NCBI GenBank assembly: GCA_045641065.1
Contig: JAZUGF010000142.1
Span: 31,038-95,037, forward strand
DNA length: 64,000 nucleotides
From: UBA1723 sp045641065
GTDB lineage: Bacteria; Bacteroidota; Bacteroidia; Bacteroidales; Paludibacteraceae
Direction: 5' to 3'
Made by a program: the position numbers and the translations under genes. Within the stretch, counting starts at the first letter, position 1. The number at the start of each line of letters is the position of its first letter. Below the pieces are notes generated by a model, which saw only the letters and a list, made by a program, of their open reading frames with translations, made no database searches and had not been told where the DNA came from. This document shows, piece after piece, positions 17,801 to 24,625 of the stretch.

Positions 17801-18689
17801 TGCAATCAACTGTCTTACCACCCTGCTTAACAGAAGCAGTAGAACCAGCTGCAGGGACACGTACTGACAATGGGTAATCCCAGTTACAAAGTGTATTGCT
17901 TGTCAATGAAGAATTCAATGTCAATGAATACTTTCCATCAGAAACCTTCTTGAAAGAAGCATTGTCACGCTCCTTAATATACATACAAGCATCTCTGAAA
18001 GTAGTTACCCAGTAATCTTTCTTGTTCTGATCCAACCAAGAAAGAGCACCAGTAAATGCGTTCTGGTCTGTTGGAGAGAAGCTTCCATTTCCAGCGAATC
18101 CAGAGATACCGTGGATTAGGAACACTGCCCAACCGCCGTTAGCCTGAGAAATCTTACTTGTGATCTGATTTGAAGAGTTGATACCCTGGTTACCACAGAT
18201 TGTACAATCCAACTGAGAGAAGTCACGTGGACTCTTACTGTTGTTCTGTCCACCACAGATACGTCCTCCGATGTAGTTCTGCAAAACCGCAGTAGATCCT
18301 GGATTAACACAGTTTGGATAAGCGATTGTCAAACAAGGCTGACCAATCTGCTGCTCAATTGTAGACTTAGATGGTCCAAGTTCATTTGCATTTGAGCTGT
18401 GAGATACTGTATGGCTACCGATCTCGTGTCCTTTTTTAGCAAGACCTGAATAATTACCCCAGTTATTACCCATCCAGTTTGTAACAACATAGAATGTAGC
18501 CTTGAAATTATACTTATCAAGTTGCTGAGCTGCCCAATTATGAGAGCTCCACTCATTGGCGCCATCATCGAATGTGAAAGTCACAGCCGATCCGCACCAA
18601 TCTTCCCAAGTGGCAATCTCCTGCGCATTGGCAAAAGATATCGAGGCCACCATAGCCGATGTTAAAAGTAATTTTGTATTCATATGCAT
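14832..18689 (-). CDS. Four-function xylan-degrading enzyme: CE4 esterase - GH11 - CBM6 - GH8 - T9SS tail
   Basis: 1285 residues (1283 if the ATG at 18683 is used). Signal peptide about 1-22. CE4 polysaccharide deacetylase about 30-245: TFDDG (Asp41, Asp42), HTVSH (His93, His97) and LIHG (His193) form the metal and catalytic motifs; on xylan this fold is an acetylxylan esterase. QGGN-rich linker about 322-347. GH11 about 348-575 (EVEYYIVEN, FLCEVGSGSG). CBM6 about 596-746. Gly/Glu linker. GH8 about 772-1165, closest in motifs to reducing-end xylose-releasing exo-oligoxylanase: NDVRSEGMSYGMM with Glu856 as expected acid, and PDGEMYF...ASHRWG. T9SS tail about 1205-1285 (VPNPASTYIEIV, SGVYMAV). 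One chain could thus deacetylate, cut and trim xylan. The fusion is intact, with no frameshift. It is divergent from the GH5 gene at 19112. Confidence 0.92.
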   Translation of the reverse strand: MHMNTKLLLTSAMVASISFANAQEIATWEDWCGSAVTFTFDDGANEWSSHNWAAQQLDKYNFKATFYVVTNWMGNNWGNYSGLAKKGHEIGSHTVSHSSNANELGPSKSTIEQQIGQPCLTIAYPNCVNPGSTAVLQNYIGGRICGGQNNSKSPRDFSQLDCTICGNQGINSSNQITSKISQANGGWAVFLIHGISGFAGNGSFSPTDQNAFTGALSWLDQNKKDYWVTTFRDACMYIKERDNASFKKVSDGKYSLTLNSSLTSNTLCNWDYPLSVRVPAAGSTASVKQGGKTVDCSVIDGYVYFKAVPNGGDIEVSGAGEGGSTQGGGNTQQGGNTQQGGNTTTSVDPCGTFSSLNGGTAATNGGGNHNISGTDYGYEMWTNSGQSASMKYGVKDGVFQFTANWNNPDDLLCRIGLYWGTGPKPSELKGDIHCDFNYDCSGTGGGYNYIGIYGWTKTPNEVEYYIVENTFFGSTAKQQGLYYGANKVGSYTIDGEGSYDLYVGTRNNAPSISGTSTFKQVFAVRSTPRKCGHISVSEHMRKWASSVTLGQLYDCKFLCEVGSGSGSFDMKYGKMWIGDATSGGSSTPSEPSEKEEPYKGAITIPGKLECENYDKGGEGFGYSDTDSKNEGEEYRNDGVDIVGANGGYAIGYTAEGEWLKYTINVEEAGEYNVGAYMANGSTDPEISIYVDGKKAASLTGTGSGDWDTYSMATGKITLAKGEHALKINFDNNYTNIDYLVFSKGAIEEGGSQGGDEGGNEGGNEGSSSTGALTFFDENDAYFGPSCENGKMGTGAFYTGNYTSPFKTILGKSDADIQKKLDQLWDHYFVGSNKVYFEKSDGTAYILDTGNNDVRSEGMSYGMMICVQTGHKSEFDKLWAFAKRNMLHTSGQWQGYFKWQCNPDGSAQDANCAPDGEMYFTTALMLASHRWGQKSYMDDAQFCLKNFWKGGTGSLFNESQNVITFQPYNCSDFSDPSYDLPAFVDLFAMWSETNNSKWATAATATRNHLYKSCNSQSGLFSDYNNFDGSPKQVNYNNNAHKYMYDAMRCAMNYGMDYYLFGKDAARQTEMAKRIIDFFEKDGYKHARFNWDGSDPSESYTLGETGANAVACYALMNEPSYASKVKTNLNKAWSAGLATGQYRYYDGLVHYLAMLHLTGSFKIWKETPANIKSATAEGEYNGIKYSKDTEIYDFKDCELIKVSIKGDPSNVEDVDANVIEIVPNPASTYIEIVADEKIKSVELIDMIGNKVISTNASVINVEALQSGVYMAVISTENTQVIKKVMIK

Positions 18690-18973
18690 AGCGTTTTTTA
18701 TTCGTTAGTAAAAATGCGTTAGTTAGTTGTATCATTTGTAGACGTGTGTACGTATATAAATAGAATGCTTTTTGTGAGTACGTCCATCGTTTACGCTTGC
18801 AATATTACGCTAAAGCTATATAAACGAAAATGTGATTCCAACTATTTTTTGACGTTTTTTTCTCAAATGCGCTCGCTAACATACGATGACGATTTTTTCT
18901 ATGATGTTTGGCGATTTTTTACTGGCATTTTCTATCATTTCAAAAAAATTATTGTAATTTTTCAGTGTTAATG

Positions 18974-19003
18974 TTGTAAAAACAAATTTAAGTATTACTT
19001 TTG
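18974..19003 (+). promoter_or_regulatory. Bacteroidetes-type promoter for the GH5 gene
   Basis: TTG at 18974-18976, 19-nt spacer, TACTTTTG at 18996-19003; about 109 nt before the ATG at 19112. Confidence 0.6.
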
Positions 19004-19010
19004 CAATGTA

Positions 19011-19040
19011 GATTCGTCGGAACAATTTGCCGATTCGTCG
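19011..19040 (+). repeat. GATTCGTCG direct repeat in the GH5 leader
   Basis: GATTCGTCG occurs at 19011-19019 and 19032-19040, a 21-nt period (about two helical turns), just after the -7 element. Possible operator or RNA-binding site; the partial motif GATTCGTC also lies upstream of the triple-GH11 gene at 13234-13241 (minus strand). Confidence 0.4.
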
Positions 19041-19111
19041 ATAAAATAAGGCTAACGACAAAAACAAACAACTATTAAACACATTGTCAAATTTTCAAAA
19101 TTTGTAGGCTT

Positions 19112-20554
19112 ATGGTAAAATTCTTTACTTCTATTAAAAAGTCGGCTGCTGTTATGGCAACTCTAGCAGTTTCTTCAATAACATTTAATGCTTCAGCCGA
19201 AAAGCTTTCTGGCAACTCAGCTACTGAGATTGCAGCAATGATGACAACAGGTTGGAATCTTGGCAACACATTTGATGCGACAGGTGGAAGCTACGGTGGA
19301 GATGATCTAAATGCAGAAACATCTTGGGGCAATCCTAAGACAACTCAGGAAATGATCTCTTTCTTGAAAAAAGGTGGATTCAACACAATTCGTATCCCAG
19401 TTTCATGGGGAAATCACTCAGACTTTGAAAGACATCCAGATAATTTCACAATCAACGAAGATTGGATGAACCGTGTAAAAGAAGTTGTTGATTACTGTTA
19501 CAACGAAGACATGTTCGTAATCATCAACATTCACCACGACAACAATTCAGGAAACATCTGGTATATGCCTGAGGAGGATGAAGACAACGAACTTTTCATC
19601 AGAGGTGTTTGGCGTGAGATTGCAAAAGCATTTGCTGATTACGATCAGCACTTGGTGTTCGAGATTATGAATGAGCCTCGTTTGGTTGGCAAGCCTAACG
19701 AATGGTGGTTTGATATTAACAATCCAACACCAGCTATTTCAACTGCTCTTGAGATGATTAACAAATTCAACCAGGTTGGTGTTGAAGAGATCCGTGCAAA
19801 TGGTTCAGCTGAAAACAAAGATCGTGTAATCATGTGTCCTGGTTATGCAGCATGCTACGAAGGTTGTATGTCACCTGATTTCAAATTGCCAACAGATGAA
19901 ACATCAGACCGTCTTGCAGTCTCTCTTCACGCTTATCGCCCATACGATCTTTGCTTGGGCAGTGCTTCTAAATGGAAGGCTAGTTACGCAACTGAGATCA
20001 AAAATTATTTCAAGCCGGTTTACGAAAAATTCATCGTTGGCATGGGTGTTCCTGTCATCATAGGAGAGGAATCTTGTTCGGCAAGATTCACTAAAGGAGT
20101 ATACTCAAACAAAGAGGATAGATTAAAATGGGCAGAGGCTTATTACTCTGTCACAAAGGAATATGGTATGCCATGTGTATTGTGGGACAACAACACTTTC
20201 AAAAGCAATGGTGGTGAAGCTCACGGTCATCTTGACCGCAAAAATCTAAAATGGTACGACTGGGAGTTTATCCAGAAGATCATGGATGTCCTTGAAATTG
20301 AAAGTGTAGACAATATCTCAATCGACTATACATTGTCAGTGGGACCAAACCCAGCAACAGACAAGATCTTTGTCTCTTCTGACAATGAGCTACAAAATAT
20401 TACAATCTACTCAATGAGTGGAACAGCAGTAATGACTAAGGATATCTCTGGCAACAATGCTGAAATCAGTGTTGCAATACTTAACAGAGGAATCTACAAC
20501 GCTGTCGTTAAGACAGATTTAGGATTGAACGTAATTAAGTTAATTTTGAAATAG
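19112..20554 (+). CDS. GH5 endo-beta-1,4-glucanase/xylanase with T9SS sorting domain
   Basis: 480 residues: signal peptide about 1-29 (ends FNASA), GH5 catalytic barrel about 35-385, T9SS type A tail about 405-480 (VGPNPATDKIFV, MSGTAV, RGIYNAV). Catalytic motifs: GWNLGNTFD (47-55), TIRIPVSW (92-99), IINIHHD (137-143), acid/base Glu188 in MNEP, HAYRPYD (273-279), and nucleophile Glu319 in IIGEES. The GWNLGNTFD motif and overall pattern fit GH5 subfamily 4, which acts on cellulose, xyloglucan or xylan. Divergent from the CE4-GH11-GH8 gene, so a shared control region is plausible. Confidence 0.9.
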   Translation: MVKFFTSIKKSAAVMATLAVSSITFNASAEKLSGNSATEIAAMMTTGWNLGNTFDATGGSYGGDDLNAETSWGNPKTTQEMISFLKKGGFNTIRIPVSWGNHSDFERHPDNFTINEDWMNRVKEVVDYCYNEDMFVIINIHHDNNSGNIWYMPEEDEDNELFIRGVWREIAKAFADYDQHLVFEIMNEPRLVGKPNEWWFDINNPTPAISTALEMINKFNQVGVEEIRANGSAENKDRVIMCPGYAACYEGCMSPDFKLPTDETSDRLAVSLHAYRPYDLCLGSASKWKASYATEIKNYFKPVYEKFIVGMGVPVIIGEESCSARFTKGVYSNKEDRLKWAEAYYSVTKEYGMPCVLWDNNTFKSNGGEAHGHLDRKNLKWYDWEFIQKIMDVLEIESVDNISIDYTLSVGPNPATDKIFVSSDNELQNITIYSMSGTAVMTKDISGNNAEISVAILNRGIYNAVVKTDLGLNVIKLILK

Positions 20555-20573
20555 TAGTAAGGTTTTTCATGAT

Positions 20574-20616
20574 AATGGGCTTGGTTTCGGGAGAAGCTGA
20601 GCTCATTGCTTTTTTT
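20574..20616 (+). terminator. Probable terminator of the GH5 gene
   Basis: AATGGGCT at 20574-20581 pairs with AGCTCATT at 20600-20607 (one G-T pair), followed by seven T at 20610-20616. Confidence 0.55.
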
Positions 20617-20659
20617 AAATGCTAAATGCTGAATTACGAATTATGAATTATGAATTATT
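20616..20659 (+). repeat. AT-rich spacer repeat overlapping the end of a gene
   Basis: AAATGCTAAATGCTG then AATTACG/AATTATG/AATTATG units. It runs into the 3' end of the minus-strand DnaJ gene and supplies its last codons (Asn-Ser) and stop. Confidence 0.65.
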
Positions 20660-21823
20660 TCTGCTGTTCTTAATAACCTCATAGGCTTTATTTATTTCCT
20701 GACATCGTCTGGTAGCCGCTTCTACTGCACCCACACCCCTATTCGCCACCAAATCTGGATGATTGATACGCATTAGATTACGCCACGTCGCCTTTATTTC
20801 TGAATCCACGGCATCTTCAGTCAATTCAAGAACAGCATAAGCTTTTTTGAGTTCTGCAGACATAGCATTACCGGCATTCTGTCCGTCACCTCCTTGCTCT
20901 TTCTTTTTATCCTCTTCTTCCTCATATTTTCCACAATGCTTTTTTTGCATCTTCACAAAAGTGTCGGTTGATATATTCAAACGGTTTGCTACTCGTTTAA
21001 GGAAATTCAGCTCTTGTATTGAACATTTTTCATCCGAATATACCACATCAAACAAAGTGTCCATTATAATATCTATAAAGGCAGGGTGTGCTATAGATTT
21101 TATATCAGAACATATTTTCTTCACTTCCTTTTCCGAATATTCAAAGCATAAAAGGCCTTTTACAAATGATACTGACTCCTTAAAATTATCTTTATCGTAC
21201 TTATATATAAATTTTTTGATTACCTCAAGTTCACAAACCATCTTCGACTTGTCAACCAGAACAGTATGAGCCATTAACGTAAGAGCCAAACTTATAATAT
21301 CTGGATTAAAACTTAAGTTCCATCTCTCATTAATTCTTTTCTTATTTATCTTATCGTATTTGGCTTCTAACGATGAAAATAAACGCTTTCCTCCTACTAT
21401 AGGAGAAACGAGTTCTAAAATAAATTCTCTGGTATTCTCTTCAAAGCTGCCATTAAAATATGACATCTGAAACGCTGTTTCTAATAGTGTGTTGATTTTA
21501 GATAATGAAGATGTCCGTTGTATTTTACGAAACAATGCCGATTTATCTGGACATGGATGATCTAAATAATAATCAAAACTTGACTCATCTGATTCGGGAT
21601 AGTTAGATTCTATGTACTTCTTTACTATTTCTTTAATCTCACCGATATTCTCCTCAGTATCATTACTGATAATAATTCTTAGTAGTTCAGTTAAAAATTG
21701 TAGAGATGTATTTTCCTTATGTTTCTTTTGTCCCTTGCTCTCCGTATCTTGTTCTTTACGGCCTCTCGATTTAATAAAAATAGAACAGGCTAAGACAAAA
21801 AGTATTAAACACACCCAAATCAT
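20648..21823 (-). CDS. Membrane-anchored TerB-like / DnaJ-domain protein (DjlA-like)
   Basis: About 391 residues from the ATG at 21823 (a GTG at 21829 is less likely). N-terminal transmembrane segment (MIWVCLILFVLACSIFI), charged linker, helical TerB-like region (about 150-300, with LALTLMAHTVLVD, and VVYSDEKCSIQELNFLKRVA typical of TerB acidic helices), a Lys/Glu stretch, and a C-terminal J domain (about 325-390) with the HPD motif in NHPDL. This matches the DjlA arrangement, a membrane co-chaperone that stimulates DnaK. Third gene of a minus-strand operon after LOG and ribD, with a 14-nt gap to ribD. Its last codons lie in an AT-rich repeat. Confidence 0.82.
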   Translation of the reverse strand: MIWVCLILFVLACSIFIKSRGRKEQDTESKGQKKHKENTSLQFLTELLRIIISNDTEENIGEIKEIVKKYIESNYPESDESSFDYYLDHPCPDKSALFRKIQRTSSLSKINTLLETAFQMSYFNGSFEENTREFILELVSPIVGGKRLFSSLEAKYDKINKKRINERWNLSFNPDIISLALTLMAHTVLVDKSKMVCELEVIKKFIYKYDKDNFKESVSFVKGLLCFEYSEKEVKKICSDIKSIAHPAFIDIIMDTLFDVVYSDEKCSIQELNFLKRVANRLNISTDTFVKMQKKHCGKYEEEEDKKKEQGGDGQNAGNAMSAELKKAYAVLELTEDAVDSEIKATWRNLMRINHPDLVANRGVGAVEAATRRCQEINKAYEVIKNSRNNS

Positions 21824-21837
21824 AGACACGATCCTTC

Positions 21838-22884
21838 TTAAACAACTTTTTGTATTGATGATATCAAATTTCCATTAATCTCTTCTATATGATCTGGCGA
21901 CGCAATTAATTGAGGCGACGCAATTCCTTCATATACATGTAGACGTGGGTTCTTCTCTACCCTCGCCTCATCCCATAATCCAGCGTCGATAAATGATTGC
22001 AAGGTCTTTGCTCCTCCTTCCACGATAAGCGACTGGATATTATTTTCATAAAGACAAGTCATCAAAGCATCCAAATTGACACCTTTTTCGTCAAATGGCA
22101 ATGAAACGACCTTCACATTCGTTGGATATTTTCCATTGTCTGCTTTCTCCGTGATTAAGATTGTCGGTGCATCAGAAGAGAAGCATTTACTGCCGACTGG
22201 AACAACTAAATTTCGATCAAGCACTACCCTTGTTGGATTTTCTCCAGCCCAATGACGCACTGTAAGGCTTGGATTATCATTCAATGCTGTCTGTGTGCCG
22301 ACGAGAATGCCTGTCTCCTCAGCTCGCATCTTATGGACATATCTAATTGTTTCTGACGTAGAGATGGCGATAGGCGAACCATTTCTGCCGGCGATAAAAC
22401 CGTCTGCGCTCTCAGCCCACTTCAATATGATAAAAGGTCGACGCTTGGAATGGAAAGTGAAGAATCGACGGTTGAGATGCCAACCTTCGTCTTCCAACAC
22501 TCCCGTCTGCACCTCTATTCCAGCATCCTGCAACATCTGGATTCCCCTACCGTCGACTTTAGGAAACGGATCCACATTGCAAATCACCACCTTTGGAATA
22601 TGATGCTTGATGATCAATTCAGCACAAGGCGGAGTCTTTCCCCAATGAGCACACGGTTCAAGGCTCACATACATAGTGCTGCGAGTCAATTTCGACTTGT
22701 CAGCAACCGACGCCACAGCGTTGACTTCCGCATGAGGTCCACCACACTTACGATGATAACCCTCGCCGATAATCTCACCGTCGCACACAATCACAGCCCC
22801 AACCATCGGATTTGGTGCGGCATGACCGATTCCACACTTCGCAAGCTGGAAGCATCGCTTCATATATATTTCGTCCTGAGTCAT
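21838..22884 (-). CDS. ribD: Bifunctional riboflavin deaminase/reductase RibD
   Basis: 348 residues. N-terminal cytidine-deaminase-like domain with zinc ligands in PHAEVNA (His51, catalytic Glu53) and PCAHWGKTPPC (Cys78, Cys87); APNPMVGAV (23-31) is also diagnostic. The C-terminal reductase domain starts near 150 (RPFIILKWAESADGFIAG) and includes ILVGTQTALNDNP and SLIVEGGAKTLQSF. It performs the second and third steps of riboflavin synthesis (deamination, then side-chain reduction). It follows the LOG gene by 14 nt. The domain-joining region and length are normal. Confidence 0.95.
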   Translation of the reverse strand: MTQDEIYMKRCFQLAKCGIGHAAPNPMVGAVIVCDGEIIGEGYHRKCGGPHAEVNAVASVADKSKLTRSTMYVSLEPCAHWGKTPPCAELIIKHHIPKVVICNVDPFPKVDGRGIQMLQDAGIEVQTGVLEDEGWHLNRRFFTFHSKRRPFIILKWAESADGFIAGRNGSPIAISTSETIRYVHKMRAEETGILVGTQTALNDNPSLTVRHWAGENPTRVVLDRNLVVPVGSKCFSSDAPTILITEKADNGKYPTNVKVVSLPFDEKGVNLDALMTCLYENNIQSLIVEGGAKTLQSFIDAGLWDEARVEKNPRLHVYEGIASPQLIASPDHIEEINGNLISSIQKVV

Positions 22885-22888
22885 AAGA

Positions 22889-22914
22889 AAATGCTAAATT
22901 ATAAATGCTGAATA
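22889..22914 (-). repeat. AT-rich spacer repeat at the LOG stop codon
   Basis: AAATGCTAAATTATAAATGCTGAAT between ribD and the LOG gene. On the minus strand it encodes the last four LOG residues (IQHL) and the TAA stop. Confidence 0.65.
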
Positions 22915-23435
22915 AAACCCTCCAATTCACCGAGATTATTGGCTACGGTAAAGAAATCCACACCAACGTTCATAAAGCCCTCTTCTGTGGCCTTTTTGAA
23001 CATATTTATGAGGTTATCGTAATAGCCATAGCTATTACAAATCACCACCTTTCCATCGAACAATCCAAGCTGACGCCAAGTGATAGCCTCCAACACCTCT
23101 TCAAAAGTACCGTTGCTGCCAGGCAAAGCGATCGCGACGTCGGCAAGATCAAGCATCGTCTTCTTGCGTATATGCATATTCTCCACCACAATATGATCCA
23201 CTTTGTCGTAGGCCCAACCACGATCCACCATAAACTGTGGAATTACTCCTTTGATCGTACCGCCGACGCTCATCACACCGTCGGCAAGCGAGCCCATCAC
23301 ACCGACTGCCCCACCCCCATAATAGACAGTGATGCCAAGTTGTGCAAGTTTCACGCCAAGACGGAATGCCTCGTCGGAATATTTAGCAGAAGAATTGGAG
23401 TTTGAGCCTCCATATACGCAGACGCTTTTAATCAT
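22899..23435 (-). CDS. LOG-family nucleotide phosphoribohydrolase (TIGR00730)
   Basis: 178 residues. Rossmann-like fold of the LOG family, which removes ribose-phosphate from nucleoside monophosphates such as cytokinin ribotides or AMP. Visible: VCVYGGSNSN at the N-terminus, VYYGGGAVGVMGSLADG (about 37-53), ENMHIRKKTM, and PGSNGTFEEVLEAITWRQLG (about 104-123). The usual PGGxGTxxE is PGSNGTFEE here: the second glycine is serine, with the catalytic glutamate kept. First gene of the LOG-ribD-DnaJ operon. A TAATTTTG -7-like element (minus strand, 23461-23468) is 26 nt upstream. Its last codons come from an AT-rich repeat. Confidence 0.88.
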   Translation of the reverse strand: MIKSVCVYGGSNSNSSAKYSDEAFRLGVKLAQLGITVYYGGGAVGVMGSLADGVMSVGGTIKGVIPQFMVDRGWAYDKVDHIVVENMHIRKKTMLDLADVAIALPGSNGTFEEVLEAITWRQLGLFDGKVVICNSYGYYDNLINMFKKATEEGFMNVGVDFFTVANNLGELEGFIQHL

Positions 23436-23504
23436 AGAATTGTAATTTTCATTAGAGTTTCAAAATTAAGGAAATTTAGGCAGAAATCATGATTTACTTG
23501 CTCA

Positions 23505-24302
23505 TTATTCCCCAAACACAATAGGAAAAACAGGCAAGTAAATTCTCTTCTTTTTTATGGACACCGCAATGTCTGATAAAGAAGGGATATACAATGAAAC
23601 ACAATATCTATTAAAAAAAGCCATACTTTTATCAGAAAAAGTGTTGCCTTCATTTGATTCATCTATAGTACCTCCCATGTAAAGCTCAATAGGACGATTA
23701 AAAACAAATGAAAGTATAGAATCATTTCCATTGTCAAATGACACATTCAACTCAATTTTACAGTTTGAATAATCACGAACAGGAAATCTTAATAAACCAA
23801 ATTCTTTATCATAGGGAATAGACTTACCTGTTTCATCAACAACCTTAAGGCCTAATTTAAATTCATATATATCAAACTTATCTATTTTGTAAGATGGACA
23901 ATTTACAAAAGCCGATTGGCGAACCTTATAAGGAGATGTGAGAAATTCATCACCATAATAGGACGAATTATAATTATAACTAACTTTTTCAAGGGAACGA
24001 CAATCTACAAAGGCTCCATCGTCGATAATTATGTCAGGATGGATTATGGCTTCCTTCAAAACATGCAGTTTATTAAAAGCACCTTTTCCAACATGAGATA
24101 TGGCGTAGGTTTTCATATTATATTTCACATAAAGTGGAATGAAAATCCTACTTTTATATTTGTGTTTATCCTTTATTAGCCAAACTGTAGCAGTATTGTC
24201 ATCATTAATTTTATATTTAAAACCATCTTGGCTTTCAAAAGAAACAGCAGATATAGACAGTGCAAAAAATAACGTATTAATAAATAAAATAAGTCTCTTC
24301 AT
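23505..24302 (-). CDS. Secreted small BspA-like leucine-rich-repeat protein
   Basis: 265 residues from the ATG at 24302; an open start at 24374 would add 24 residues before a clear signal peptide (MKRLILFINTLFFALSISA). The N-terminal third has LRR_5/BspA-type repeats (YAISHVGKGAFNKLHVLKEA, IIDDGAFVDCRSLEKVSY, VRQSAFVNCPS); the remainder is an unrecognised beta-rich domain. BspA-type LRR proteins are usually surface or periplasmic binding proteins. The gene is monocistronic, upstream of the LOG operon and next to the structured repeat at 24355. Confidence 0.65.
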   Translation of the reverse strand: MKRLILFINTLFFALSISAVSFESQDGFKYKINDDNTATVWLIKDKHKYKSRIFIPLYVKYNMKTYAISHVGKGAFNKLHVLKEAIIHPDIIIDDGAFVDCRSLEKVSYNYNSSYYGDEFLTSPYKVRQSAFVNCPSYKIDKFDIYEFKLGLKVVDETGKSIPYDKEFGLLRFPVRDYSNCKIELNVSFDNGNDSILSFVFNRPIELYMGGTIDESNEGNTFSDKSMAFFNRYCVSLYIPSLSDIAVSIKKKRIYLPVFPIVFGE

Positions 24303-24354
24303 ATCGGGAATAATAAAAAAACGACAAAATTGTATATAAAGATTAATATTGGAG

Positions 24355-24477
24355 ATTATATAGCAGTTGTCCAAAAATAAGGATTGTTAAGGGCGGGACG
24401 CCCTAACCACCCCACCAACGCGAGCCCGTAGGGCGAGCGTATGAAAAATAAGCGTGTTTGGACAACTCGTATATAAT
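24355..24477 (+). repeat. Structured palindromic element, copy A, with 21-bp terminal inverted repeats
   Basis: 123 bp. Ends 24355-24375 and 24457-24477 are inverted repeats matching at 19 of 21 positions. The GC-rich interior folds into hairpin 1 (24386-24407, one bulged A at 24390) and hairpin 2 (24418-24440, with a tandem GA/GA internal loop and GTA loop). Related copies lie at 31487-31561 and 41845-41914. It is MITE-like in form; no protein is encoded. Confidence 0.7.
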
Positions 24478-24561
24478 TACCTTAATATTTTATGAATAGA
24501 TTTAAATTTATCACAAATCAGCCTTACTTAAACAAAGAACAACTGCTTTCCATATTGTACT

Positions 24562-24590
24562 AAAAAAGAGACGAGGCACGCCTCGTCTCT
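24562..24590 (-). terminator. GACG/CGTC palindrome acting as glyA terminator
   Basis: Perfect 10-bp stem AGAGACGAGG (24567-24576) / CCTCGTCTCT (24581-24590). On the minus strand it is followed by TTTTTTA, 36 nt after the glyA stop. On the plus strand it continues as ACAAAATTT, shared with related palindromes at 29271 and 60126. Confidence 0.75.
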
Positions 24591-24625
24591 ACAAAATTTT
24601 ATATTTAGAATTTGTTTCTTTCAGA

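Larger units (their letters stand above)
18690..19111. other. Divergent intergenic region between two CAZyme genes
   Basis: About 420 bp, AT-rich, between divergently transcribed genes. On the plus side it holds a promoter (18974-19003) and a 9-bp direct repeat (19011-19040). On the minus side no TAnnTTTG element was found for the 14832-18689 gene. No convincing ORF or RNA gene was seen. Confidence 0.6.

Noticed and set aside
18690..19111. Small ORFs in the divergent spacer
   Set aside because: Open frames of 68-75 codons on either strand are very AT-rich, lack a recognisable protein pattern and overlap the promoter region.
24361..24470. Copy A of the structured element as a tRNA or known small RNA
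   Set aside because: No cloverleaf, no TPsiC-like GGTTCGAATCC, and the ends are inverted repeats, so an element is the better description.
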